A stretch of 64,000 bases of DNA from positions 434,001-498,000 of the forward strand of contig NZ_JACHFM010000001.1 of NCBI RefSeq assembly GCF_014201905.1, read 5' to 3'. The number at the start of each line of letters is the position of its first letter. Positions within the stretch are counted from its first letter, which is position 1. Source of the stretch: Amaricoccus macauensis. Its GTDB lineage: Bacteria > Pseudomonadota > Alphaproteobacteria > Rhodobacterales > Rhodobacteraceae. Positions 8,856 to 16,552 of this stretch are shown piece by piece. The position numbers and the translations under genes are program-made. The notes below the pieces were generated by a model. The model saw nothing but the letters and a program-made list of their open reading frames with translations, made no database searches and was not told the DNA's origin.

Positions 8856-9595
8856 CAATACGTCGCCCGGCCCCCGGACAGGTCGAACACCGCGCCCGTG
8901 GTGAACGAGTTCTCCTCCGACGCGAGCCAGGCGATCATCGCCGCCGCCTCGTTCACTTCGAGGAAGCGCGCGCGCGGGATCTTCGAGAGCATGTAGTCGA
9001 TGTGCTCCTGCTTCATCTGGTCGAAGATCGCGGTGCGCGCCGCCGCCGGTGTCACGCAATTGACCGCGATGTTCTTGCCCGCCGTCTCCTTGCCGAGCGA
9101 CTTCGTCAGCGCGATGACCCCGGCCTTCGACGCGGAATAGGCGGCCGCGTTCGGATTGCCTTCCTTGCCGGCGATCGAGGCGACGTTGACGATACGCCCG
9201 TAGCCCGCCGCCAGCATGTGCGGCACCACCGCGCGGCAGCAGTGGAAGACGCCGTTCAGGTTGATGTCGATGACCCGCCGCCACTCGGCGAGGTCGTAGT
9301 CCCAGAGCGTCGCATTCGCGCCCGCAATTCCGGCGTTCGCCACCAGCACGTCGATCCGGCCGTCCGCCGCCATCACGTCGGCCGCTGCCGCGACCACCGC
9401 CTCCGCATCGGTCTGGTCAACCACCCGCGCCTTCGCGCCGATCTCCGCCGCCGTCGCCTCCACGAGGGCCGCGTCACGGTCCCAAAGCCAGACCGTGGCG
9501 CCGCTCACGAGGAAGCGCTCCGCCACCGCCCTGCCGATGCCCTGCGCGCCGCCAGTGACGATCGCCACCCGTCCGTCGAGATCGATCCGGTTCAT
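8855..9595 (-). CDS. SDR family NAD(P)-dependent oxidoreductase
   Basis: A classical short-chain dehydrogenase of 246 residues. The cofactor motif TGGAQGIGR is near residue 13, NAG follows, and the catalytic YSASKAG motif is near residue 150. The chosen ATG at 9595 is preceded by a near-perfect GGGGAGGAG ribosome site; the frame is open 45 bp farther but without such a site. The substrate is unknown; relatives include FabG-like and sugar dehydrogenases. It precedes the ankyrin gene with a one-base overlap, and a CoA transferase operon lies upstream on the same strand after a 207-bp gap. Confidence 0.9.
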   Translation of the reverse strand: MNRIDLDGRVAIVTGGAQGIGRAVAERFLVSGATVWLWDRDAALVEATAAEIGAKARVVDQTDAEAVVAAAADVMAADGRIDVLVANAGIAGANATLWDYDLAEWRRVIDINLNGVFHCCRAVVPHMLAAGYGRIVNVASIAGKEGNPNAAAYSASKAGVIALTKSLGKETAGKNIAVNCVTPAAARTAIFDQMKQEHIDYMLSKIPRARFLEVNEAAAMIAWLASEENSFTTGAVFDLSGGRATY

Positions 9596-9651
9596 CTCTT
9601 TCTCCTCCCCTGCGGCGATGTGGTCCCCGCCGTCATTCAAAATCGTCAGTC

Positions 9652-9663
9652 AAAGCCGGCTTT
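9652..9663. promoter_or_regulatory. 12-bp perfect palindrome upstream of SDR
   Basis: AAAGCCGGCTTT is perfectly self-complementary and is followed by a further CAAAGCCGG copy of its left half. It is about 57 bp upstream of the SDR start and could be an operator. Confidence 0.35.
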
Positions 9664-9736
9664 CAAAGCCGGAATGCAAAAAGGTCCGGCCGCGTTTGCA
9701 CGCCGCCGGACCCTACGTTAACACTCGTTGCGATCT

Positions 9737-9772
9737 GGTTGACACCCGATAGAAGATCTATCGCCGTCAACC
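9737..9772. promoter_or_regulatory. 36-bp nested inverted repeat
   Basis: The outer arms GGTTGAC (9737-9743) and GTCAACC (9766-9772) enclose inner arms GATAGA (9748-9753) and TCTATC (9757-9762) around an AGA centre. It lies between the end of the CoA transferase subunit B gene and the SDR start. No T-run follows, so it may be an operator or a weak terminator. Confidence 0.4.
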
Positions 9773-9802
9773 ACTTGGCTTACGTGCGCAACTTGCGCAA
9801 GC

Positions 9803-10429
9803 TCAGACCAGCGTCGCCTCGGTCGCCTTCCTGACCTCATCCTCGGTCACGCCGTCGGCGATCTCGACGATCTTCAGGCCACCCTCGACCACGTCGAAGA
9901 CGCCGAGGTTGGTGATGATCCGGTCAACGACGGCCAGCCCGGTCAGGGGCAGCGTGCATTCCTTCAGGAGCTTCGATTCGCCGTGCTTCGAGGCATGGTC
10001 CATCACGACCACGACCCGCTTCACCCCGGCGACGAGATCCATGGCGCCACCCATGCCCTTCACGAGCTTCTTGGGGATCATCCAGTTCGCGAGGTCGCCC
10101 TTCTCGGACACCTCCATCGCGCCGAGGATCGCCATGTCGATCTTGCCGCCGCGGATCATCGCGAAGCTGTCGGCCGACGAGAAGTAGGAGGTGCGGTCAA
10201 GCTCGGTGATCGTCTGCTTGCCGGCATTGATGAGATCGGCGTCGATCTCGTCCTCGGTCGGGAACGGGCCCATGCCGAGCATGCCGTTCTCCGACTGAAG
10301 CGTCACGTCGACGCCATCGGGAATATAGTTGGAGACGAGCGTCGGGATGCCGATCCCGAGGTTCACGTACATCCCGTCCTTGAGTTCACGAGCCGCCAGC
10401 GCGGCCATCTGATTACGATCCCACGGCAT
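9803..10429 (-). CDS. scoB: CoA transferase subunit B (3-oxoacid or 3-oxoadipate CoA transferase)
   Basis: The beta subunit of a family I CoA transferase, 208 residues, carries the catalytic glutamate Glu47 in the motif [12 protein letters not shown]. The reaction moves CoA from succinyl-CoA to a 3-oxoacid such as acetoacetate or 3-oxoadipate. [19 protein letters not shown] is the typical start, and [17 protein letters not shown] is conserved. It is 14 bp downstream of subunit A. Because the window carries a catechol ortho-cleavage cluster, a PcaJ role in the beta-ketoadipate pathway is possible; sequence alone cannot separate ScoB from PcaJ. Confidence 0.92.
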   Translation of the reverse strand: MPWDRNQMAALAARELKDGMYVNLGIGIPTLVSNYIPDGVDVTLQSENGMLGMGPFPTEDEIDADLINAGKQTITELDRTSYFSSADSFAMIRGGKIDMAILGAMEVSEKGDLANWMIPKKLVKGMGGAMDLVAGVKRVVVVMDHASKHGESKLLKECTLPLTGLAVVDRIITNLGVFDVVEGGLKIVEIADGVTEDEVRKATEATLV

Positions 10430-10443
10430 ATTCTCGTTCCCCC

Positions 10444-11142
10444 TCAGGCCGTACGCACGGTGCGCTGTTCGATCCGCTTCTCGTGCGGACCCTGGATGAT
10501 CCGGTGCACGAAGATGCCGGGCGTGTGGATGCAATCCGGGTCGAGGCTGCCGACCGGCACGATCTCTTCCACCTCGGCCACGCAGATCCGCCCGCAGGTC
10601 GCCGCGTTCGGATTGAAGTTCCGCGCCGTCTTCCGATAGATCAGGTTGCCCTGCGCGTCGCCCTTCCACGCCTTGACGATGGCGAGGTCCGCCACGATCC
10701 CACGCTCGAGGATGTAGGTCTGGCCGTCGAAGTCCTTGTGCTCCTTGCCCTCGGCGATCACCGTGCCGACACCGGTCTTGGTGAAGAAGCCCGGGATCCC
10801 GGCGCCGCCGGCGCGCATCCGCTCCGCCAGCGTGCCCTGCGGGTTGAACTCGAGCTCCAGCTCGCCCGAAAGGTACTGCCGCATGAACTCGGCATTCTCA
10901 CCCACATAGGAGGAGATCATCTTCTTCACCTGCCGCGTCTGCAGCAGCACTCCGAGGCCAAAATCGTCGACGCCCGCGTTGTTCGAGGCGACGGTCAGCT
11001 CCTTCACCCCCGCATCGCGAATCGCCGCGATGAGCAACTCGGGAATGCCGCAAAGCCCAAACCCGCCGGCAGCGATGGTCATCCCGTCTGTCAACAGCCC
11101 GTCAAGCGCCGCAGCCGCCGAGTCGTAGACTTTCGTCTTCAT
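10444..11142 (-). CDS. scoA: CoA transferase subunit A (3-oxoacid or 3-oxoadipate CoA transferase)
   Basis: The alpha subunit, 232 residues, starts [20 protein letters not shown] and has the glycine-rich [13 protein letters not shown] CoA-binding segment and ASNNAG, all typical of ScoA. The C-terminal [14 protein letters not shown] is also standard. It forms the active heterodimer with subunit B encoded 14 bp downstream. Closest by memory to succinyl-CoA:3-ketoacid CoA transferase, but PcaI is a close paralogue and cannot be excluded. Direct repeats and a palindrome lie just upstream and may control it. Confidence 0.92.
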   Translation of the reverse strand: MKTKVYDSAAAALDGLLTDGMTIAAGGFGLCGIPELLIAAIRDAGVKELTVASNNAGVDDFGLGVLLQTRQVKKMISSYVGENAEFMRQYLSGELELEFNPQGTLAERMRAGGAGIPGFFTKTGVGTVIAEGKEHKDFDGQTYILERGIVADLAIVKAWKGDAQGNLIYRKTARNFNPNAATCGRICVAEVEEIVPVGSLDPDCIHTPGIFVHRIIQGPHEKRIEQRTVRTA

Positions 11143-11168
11143 CTAGCGTCCCCCAATTGTGTTTCGTT

Positions 11169-11193
11169 GGAACTACCTTTCGGAACTACCGAA
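11169..11193 (-). promoter_or_regulatory. Candidate operator upstream of scoA
   Basis: Two copies of GGAACTACC (11169-11177 and 11182-11190) lie in tandem 13 bp apart. The second is embedded in a palindrome, TTCGG-N5-CCGAA, at 11179-11193. The site is 27 to 51 bp upstream of the scoA start. A palindrome plus a direct repeat resembles the layout of IclR-type sites such as those of PcaU, but no IclR gene is in the window. Confidence 0.4.
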
Positions 11194-11288
11194 GGGTGTC
11201 AAGGGTATGAAGAAATACCGCCACATTACAAACCCGACCGGTTTGAAACGGGGTTCGGAACAGGAACTCATTCCACTGATCTGCCCGC

Positions 11289-11849
11289 TCATCCTGCCGA
11301 ATTCCGGCGGAAGCAAGCGGCCGAGTGGTCGTCCACGATGCCGATTGCCTGCATCCACGCGTAGACGATCGTCGGGCCGACAAAACGAAAGCCGCGCCGC
11401 TTCAAGTCCTTCGAGACCGCCTCGGAGAGCGGTGTCGAGGTCGGGAACGTCACCCCGTCGCCGCGCAACGGCACGCCATCCGTGAACGACCAGCAGTAGG
11501 CCGAGAAGTCCTCTCCGCGCTCGGCCATCGCGAGATAGATGCGCGCCCCGTCGATCGCCGCGGCAATCTTCGCGCGGGAGCGGATGATTCCCGGATCTGC
11601 GAGGAGCCGCGCCACGTCCGCGTCACCGAACGCCGCCACCTTCTCCGGGTCGAAGCCGGCAAACGCCGTCCGCATGGTCTCGCGCTTGCGCAGGATGGTG
11701 ATCCACGCGAGCCCGGCCTGAAAGCCATCGAGAACGAGCTTCTCCCAGAGCGCCCGGCTGTCCCGTTCCGGGACTCCCCATTCGGTGTCGTGATACGCCT
11801 GCATGAGCGGGTCGGTGCCCGCCCAGCGGCAGCGATGCTTCTCGGTCAT
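11289..11849 (-). CDS. tag: DNA-3-methyladenine glycosylase I
   Basis: Tag excises 3-methyladenine from alkylated DNA in base excision repair. The 186-residue protein starts HRCRWAG after the initiating MTEK, has the YHDTEWGVP block with the catalytic Glu, and ends with DDHSAACF. The paired Cys/His residues at both ends match the zinc-binding set of the family. FQAGLAWITILRKRE is the conserved helix-hairpin region. It lies between the CoA transferase and transglutaminase genes on the same strand but is spaced from both. Confidence 0.95.
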   Translation of the reverse strand: MTEKHRCRWAGTDPLMQAYHDTEWGVPERDSRALWEKLVLDGFQAGLAWITILRKRETMRTAFAGFDPEKVAAFGDADVARLLADPGIIRSRAKIAAAIDGARIYLAMAERGEDFSAYCWSFTDGVPLRGDGVTFPTSTPLSEAVSKDLKRRGFRFVGPTIVYAWMQAIGIVDDHSAACFRRNSAG

Positions 11850-11905
11850 CGGAAAATCCTCTCCCCGGATGCCGGCTCGGAGGCGCGCGCCGGTAGCGGC
11901 ACGGG

Positions 11906-12712
11906 CTACTGCTGCGCGACCACTACGCTCACGTCGAGGGCTTCGCCGCCGCCGCCACGCGAGACGCCGCGGATTGGCGCGGCCTCGCGGGCGTCCCTGC
12001 CCGACCCCAGACGGATGTAGCGCTCGTCCGGGCAGCAGCGGTTGGCCGGGTCGAAGCCGATCCAGCCGAGACGGCCCACGTGGATCTCCGCCCAGGCATG
12101 AGACGCCTCGGCGGTCTCGCCGCCGCCCTCGGTCCAGAGGTAGCCGGTGACGTAGCGCGCCGGCAGCTCGGCCGCGATCGCGAGCGCGATGAGGGTGTGG
12201 GCGTGATCCTGGCAAACGCCCTGCCCGAGTTCGAGCGCCTCGGCCGCGGTGGTCTGCGGCGTGGTCGCCCCGGGCGTGTAGGCGATGGCGTCGGCCACCG
12301 CCCCGGCGAGCCGGTGCGCCCGGTCAAGCGGCCCGTCGGCGCCGCCCACCGCGAGATCCCGCAGATCGAGCATCGCGCGATTCGGCTGGGTGGCGTGCGT
12401 CGCCTCGAGGTAGACGAGCGGCGAGACGATCTCGCGGTGGCCTCGGAGGATCCCGTCGCCGCTGGAGGTCTCGACCGTACCCTCGACGACGACGGTGATC
12501 CGCTCGACCGGGCCTTGAAGCGTCATGGTCGAGATCAGATCTCCGGCGCCATCGACGAAACTGGCGCCAAACTCGGCGCCCTCCGCCGAGACCTGCCAGT
12601 CGATGACCTTCTGGCAACCGTTCGATGCCGGCGTCAGGCGGTGGCTCTGGGTGACGAAGCGCATCGGCGCGTCGAACTGGTAGAGCGTGCTGTGGCGAAC
12701 CGAGAGGCGCAT
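11906..12712 (-). CDS. Transglutaminase family protein
   Basis: A 268-residue transglutaminase-like cysteine protease or transamidase. An N-terminal beta-sandwich domain (MRLSVRHSTLYQFDAPM) is followed by the papain-like core. The catalytic Cys is in GQGVCQDHAHTLIAL, the His in SHAWAEIHV, and the Asp in GWIGFDPANR. No signal peptide is seen, so it is cytoplasmic. It is the third gene of a cassette with alpha-E and ATP-grasp proteins; its start overlaps the alpha-E stop as TGATG at 12710-12714. In the proposed system it would cleave or transfer a peptide made by the ATP-grasp enzyme. Confidence 0.92.
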   Translation of the reverse strand: MRLSVRHSTLYQFDAPMRFVTQSHRLTPASNGCQKVIDWQVSAEGAEFGASFVDGAGDLISTMTLQGPVERITVVVEGTVETSSGDGILRGHREIVSPLVYLEATHATQPNRAMLDLRDLAVGGADGPLDRAHRLAGAVADAIAYTPGATTPQTTAAEALELGQGVCQDHAHTLIALAIAAELPARYVTGYLWTEGGGETAEASHAWAEIHVGRLGWIGFDPANRCCPDERYIRLGSGRDAREAAPIRGVSRGGGGEALDVSVVVAQQ

Positions 12713-13665
12713 CACTGGACCCCGAAGAGATAGCTGTGCGCCACGTCCTGGCCGAGCGCAGCGTTCTGGTGGATGAAGCGCGACAGGAACTCGTGCAACC
12801 CTTCCTCGATCACGTCCTCGACGCGCGCCTCGGAAAGCTCGCCCAGCATCACCTGCATCCGGTCGTGCGCCACGGTGCGGGTGCCATAGGCCGCCGCGAG
12901 CCGCCCGAGGTGGGCTGCGATCTGCTGCTGGCAGTGCAGGAGAGATCGCGGGAACGACGCATTCAGGATCAGGAAGTGCGCGACCTTCCGGGGCGTATAG
13001 TCGCCGCGATACGACCAGTGGAATGCCCGGTAAGCCGAGAGCGCGCGCAGCAGCGTCGACCACTGGTAGGTATCGACGGCGCCGCCGACCATCGAGGTGG
13101 TGGGCAGCAGCACGTAGTACTTCACGTCGAGGAGGCGGGCGGTGTTGTCGCCCCGCTCGAGGTAGTAGCCGAGGTTCAGGAAGTCGAAGCCATCGTTCTG
13201 CAGGTGCGTCCCCTCGGTGGTGCCCCGGAGCAGGGACCCCTGACGCTTGGTCCAGTCGCAGAGCTGGGGCAGCAGCGCCTCGGACCGCGGACGCCGCTCG
13301 ATGTCGCGGAGGTCGAGATAGGCGCCGTTCAGCGCGTCCCACATCTCCGAGGTGAGCGCGGTCCGGACGGCGCGGCCGTTCTGCCGCGCGGTCTCGATGC
13401 AGGAGACGACGGACGAGGGATTCTCCCGGTCGAAGAAGAGCCAGGTCTCCACGTCGCGCTGGCGGAAGTCTTCGCCGAACTTCGCCTCGAAGCCGGCCGA
13501 CGAACCGGCGGCGGCGACGAGCGAGGCCCATTCATTGCGGTAGCCCTCCCCCGCCGAGGGCATGAGCGCCATGCGGTAACCCACCTCGAGCAGGCGGGCC
13601 ATGGTGTCGGCCCGCTCCATGTAGCGGGTGAGCCAGTAGAGATTTTCTGCGGTACGGCTGAGCAT
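12712..13665 (-). CDS. Alpha-E domain-containing protein
   Basis: This 317-residue all-helical protein belongs to the alpha-E (DUF403) family. MLSRTAENLYWLTRYMERAD is its hallmark start and is echoed by GYYLERGDNTARLLD in the second half, suggesting an internal duplication. The role is not established; comparative genomics links it to circularly permuted ATP-grasp ligases and transglutaminases in a predicted peptide-synthesis system. The gene lies between those two partners, 11 bp after the ATP-grasp stop. Confidence 0.93.
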   Translation of the reverse strand: MLSRTAENLYWLTRYMERADTMARLLEVGYRMALMPSAGEGYRNEWASLVAAAGSSAGFEAKFGEDFRQRDVETWLFFDRENPSSVVSCIETARQNGRAVRTALTSEMWDALNGAYLDLRDIERRPRSEALLPQLCDWTKRQGSLLRGTTEGTHLQNDGFDFLNLGYYLERGDNTARLLDVKYYVLLPTTSMVGGAVDTYQWSTLLRALSAYRAFHWSYRGDYTPRKVAHFLILNASFPRSLLHCQQQIAAHLGRLAAAYGTRTVAHDRMQVMLGELSEARVEDVIEEGLHEFLSRFIHQNAALGQDVAHSYLFGVQ

Positions 13666-13676
13666 GTCCTGATCCC

Positions 13677-15071
13677 TCAGTCCGCCAGAACCCAGGTGTC
13701 CTTGACCCCGCCGCCCTGGCTGGAATTCACCACGAGCGACCCCTCCTTGAGGGCGACCCGGGTCAATCCGCCTGCGCAGAGGTGCACCTCCTGCCCGACG
13801 AGGCAGAAGGGTCTCAGGTCCACGTGTCTCGGCGCGAGGCCCTCGCTGTCCTCGAAGGTCGGGCAGGTCGAGAGCGCGAGCGTCGGCTGCGCGATGAAGT
13901 CGCCCGGATCGGCCTTGATGCGCTCGGCATAGGCGTCGATCTGCTCCTTGGTCGACTTGGGGCCGACGAGCATCCCGTAGCCGCCCGAGCCGTGCACCTC
14001 CTTCACCACCAGATCCTTCAGGTTCTCCAGCACGTACTTGCGATCGGAGGGATCGCCGCATTTCCAGGTCTGGACGTTCTTCAGGATCGGCGTCTCGCCG
14101 AGATAGAAGCGGATCATGTCGGGAACATAGATGTAGATCGCCTTGTCGTCAGCGACGCCCGCACCCGGAGCCGAGCAGATCGTGACGCCGCCGGAGCGGT
14201 AGACGTTCATGAGGCCAGGCACGCCGAGCATCGAGTCAGGACGGAAGCACAGCGGATCAAGGAAGCTGTCGTCGATCCGGCGATAGATCACATCGACCCG
14301 CCGCGGTCCCTCGGTGGTGCGCATGTAGACGAATTCGCCCTGCACGAAGAGGTCCTGGCCCTCGACGATCTCGATGCCCATCTGGTCGGCGAGGAACGAG
14401 TGCTCGTAGTAGGCGCTGTTGAACGAGCCGGGCGAGAGGATGACCGAGACCGGCTCGCCGTCGCATTTCCGCGGCGCTACGCTTGCGAGCGTGCGGCGCA
14501 ATCGCTGCGGATAGTCGTCCACCGGCAGGATGCGGCTCGACCGGAAGAGTTCCGGGAACATGCGCATCATGATTTCGCGGTTCTCCAGCATGTAGGAGAC
14601 GCCGGAGGGCGTGCGGCAGTTGTCCTCGAGGACGAAGAAATCTTCCGGCCCGGTGCGGACGATGTCGATGCCGACGATGTGGCTGTAGACCCGGCCGGGA
14701 GGCTCGATGCCGACCACCGCAGGCTCGTAGGCCTCGTTGCGAAACACGAGATCGGCGGGCACGACCCCGGCGCGAACGATTTCGGCGCGGTGATAGACGT
14801 CATAGAGAAAGGCGTTGAGCGCGCGCGCCCGCTGCTTCACCCCCCGTTCGAGCTTGCGCCACTCGGCCTCGGTGAAAACCCGCGGCATCATGTCGAACGG
14901 GATGAGCCGTTCCGTGTCGCCGCCCTCGCCATAGACCGCGAAGGTGATCCCGATCCGGCGAAAAAGCGCCTCGGCCTCCTGCTTCTTCTGCGCGAGGGAT
15001 TCGGGAGACGTGCTTTCGACCCAATCCACGAGCTGGCGATACGCAGGCCGCACCTGCTTGCCGTCGTACAT
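13677..15071 (-). CDS. Circularly permuted ATP-grasp type 2 protein
   Basis: A 464-residue carboxylate-amine ligase-like protein. Recognisable blocks are HIVGIDIVRTG, the metal-binding FFVLEDNCRTPSGVSYMLENR, LSPGSFNSAYYEH, DLVVKEVHGSGGYGMLVGP and VNSSQGGGVKDTWVL at the end. The start is uncertain: ATG 15071 is chosen, but GTG 15119 is in frame and a GGGGGAGGG site lies between them, so initiation at a rare codon is possible. It heads the three-gene cassette with alpha-E and transglutaminase. The predicted reaction is ATP-dependent peptide-bond formation; the substrate is unknown. Confidence 0.92.
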   Translation of the reverse strand: MYDGKQVRPAYRQLVDWVESTSPESLAQKKQEAEALFRRIGITFAVYGEGGDTERLIPFDMMPRVFTEAEWRKLERGVKQRARALNAFLYDVYHRAEIVRAGVVPADLVFRNEAYEPAVVGIEPPGRVYSHIVGIDIVRTGPEDFFVLEDNCRTPSGVSYMLENREIMMRMFPELFRSSRILPVDDYPQRLRRTLASVAPRKCDGEPVSVILSPGSFNSAYYEHSFLADQMGIEIVEGQDLFVQGEFVYMRTTEGPRRVDVIYRRIDDSFLDPLCFRPDSMLGVPGLMNVYRSGGVTICSAPGAGVADDKAIYIYVPDMIRFYLGETPILKNVQTWKCGDPSDRKYVLENLKDLVVKEVHGSGGYGMLVGPKSTKEQIDAYAERIKADPGDFIAQPTLALSTCPTFEDSEGLAPRHVDLRPFCLVGQEVHLCAGGLTRVALKEGSLVVNSSQGGGVKDTWVLAD

Positions 15072-15141
15072 CTCATTGAAAATGACTATCGCACCCTCCC
15101 CCAGCCAAACAGCTGGCACTGACTAGATTCGAGCCCACTCA

Positions 15142-15170
15142 GAAACGCAAGCCGCCGACGCCACTGTCAA
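15142..15170 (-). promoter_or_regulatory. Putative promoter of the ATP-grasp cassette
   Basis: On the minus strand, a consensus TTGACA (plus 15165-15170) is followed 17 bp later by CGTTTC (plus 15142-15147). The -10 is weak, as is common in this lineage. The position fits transcription into the ATP-grasp gene. The rest of the 299-bp region up to the ABC ATPase shows no other clear signal. Confidence 0.4.
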
Positions 15171-15370
15171 GAATCCCCTGCCAGACACACCGCCAATCGC
15201 CAGCCGGCCACGATTTATGCAATCTGGCACAATACGACATCAAATGTCCGTGACGTCGGTTTGCGACTTCGATTCGTCGCAACGGAGGGTAGGATTTGCG
15301 TGGGTTCCGACGATATGCTTTGATCCTTGAGCGCGGGGCCGACCACCGCGGGACCAACAGGGGAGTGCGA

Positions 15371-16474
15371 ATGGCGAACGAGCGCGGGGACGCGGCCTTC
15401 GTGGCATTCGAGCACGTACAGAAAAGCTACGACGGCGAAACGCTCGTCGTCAAAGACCTCAACCTCAACATCGGCAAGGGCGAGTTCCTCACGATGCTGG
15501 GGCCGTCCGGATCGGGCAAGACGACCTGCCTGATGATGCTCGCCGGCTTCGAGACCGCGACGCACGGCGAAATCCGCCTCGCCGGGCGGCCGATCAACTC
15601 GGTGCCGCCCCACAAGCGCGGCATCGGCATGGTTTTCCAGAACTATGCGCTCTTTCCGCACATGACGGTCGGCGAGAACCTCGCCTTCCCGCTCGAAGTG
15701 CGGAAGATGTCGAAATCCGAGATCGAGTCGAAGGTGAAGCGCGCCCTCGACATGGTCCAGATGGGTGCCTTCGCGGGCCGCCGCCCGGCGCAGATGTCCG
15801 GCGGTCAGCAACAGCGCATCGCGCTCGCGCGCGCGCTGGTGTTCGAGCCGGAACTCGTCCTCATGGACGAACCGCTCGGCGCCCTCGACAAGCAGCTCCG
15901 CGAGCATATGCAGTTCGAGATCAAGCACCTGCACGAGCGTCTTGGCGTGACGGTCGTCTACGTCACGCACGACCAGTCCGAAGCGCTCACCATGTCGGAC
16001 CGGGTCGCCGTCTTCAACGACGGCCGGATCCAGCAGCTTGCGCCGCCGGAAGACCTCTACGAGCGGCCGACGAACAGCTTCGTCGCTCAGTTCATCGGTG
16101 AAAACAACACGTTGCCAGGCTCGGTCGAGGCGATCTCAGGAGACCGCTGCACCGTGAAGCTCACCGATGGCTCGGTGATCGACGCGCTGCCTGTCAACGT
16201 GTCGAAGCCCGGTGACCGGACGCTCGTCTCGATCCGGCCCGAACGGGTCGAGTTCCGAGACGATCGGATGCCGGCGGATACCCACAAGCTCGAGGCCGAA
16301 GTTCTTGAGTTCATCTACATGGGGGATTCGTTCCGTACCCGCCTGCGCGTGGCGGGAAACGACAATTTCATCATGAAGTGCCGCAACGCCGTCGACCAGC
16401 GCCGGCTCAACGCCGGTGAAAAAGTGGTGATCGGCTGGAACGTGGCAGACTGCCGGGCGCTCGACGCCGCCTGA
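15371..16474 (+). CDS. ABC transporter ATP-binding protein, polyamine (PotA) type
   Basis: A 367-residue ATPase of the spermidine/putrescine importer family. Walker A is GPSGSGKTT (about residues 47-55), the Q loop is VFQNYALFPHMTV, the signature is MSGGQQQRIALARAL, Walker B is LVLMDEPLGALD and the switch His is in VTHDQSEAL. The C-terminal TOBE domain includes SIRPERVEFRDD. The start is ATG 15371; upstream frame would cross the intergenic region. It opens a four-gene operon: ATPase, binding protein, two permeases. Confidence 0.94.
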   Translation: MANERGDAAFVAFEHVQKSYDGETLVVKDLNLNIGKGEFLTMLGPSGSGKTTCLMMLAGFETATHGEIRLAGRPINSVPPHKRGIGMVFQNYALFPHMTVGENLAFPLEVRKMSKSEIESKVKRALDMVQMGAFAGRRPAQMSGGQQQRIALARALVFEPELVLMDEPLGALDKQLREHMQFEIKHLHERLGVTVVYVTHDQSEALTMSDRVAVFNDGRIQQLAPPEDLYERPTNSFVAQFIGENNTLPGSVEAISGDRCTVKLTDGSVIDALPVNVSKPGDRTLVSIRPERVEFRDDRMPADTHKLEAEVLEFIYMGDSFRTRLRVAGNDNFIMKCRNAVDQRRLNAGEKVVIGWNVADCRALDAA

Positions 16475-16552
16475 TGGAAACAGGGGCCGGTGGATGCTGC
16501 CCGGCGACCGGCCGGACTAGACGAATCGGGCAGATGCTCAGGGAGCGCTTCT

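Noticed and set aside
15228-15245. TGGCAC resembling the -24 element of a sigma-54 promoter before the ABC ATPase
   Set aside because: The following bases do not give the required GC at -12 with TTGC, so the match is partial only.
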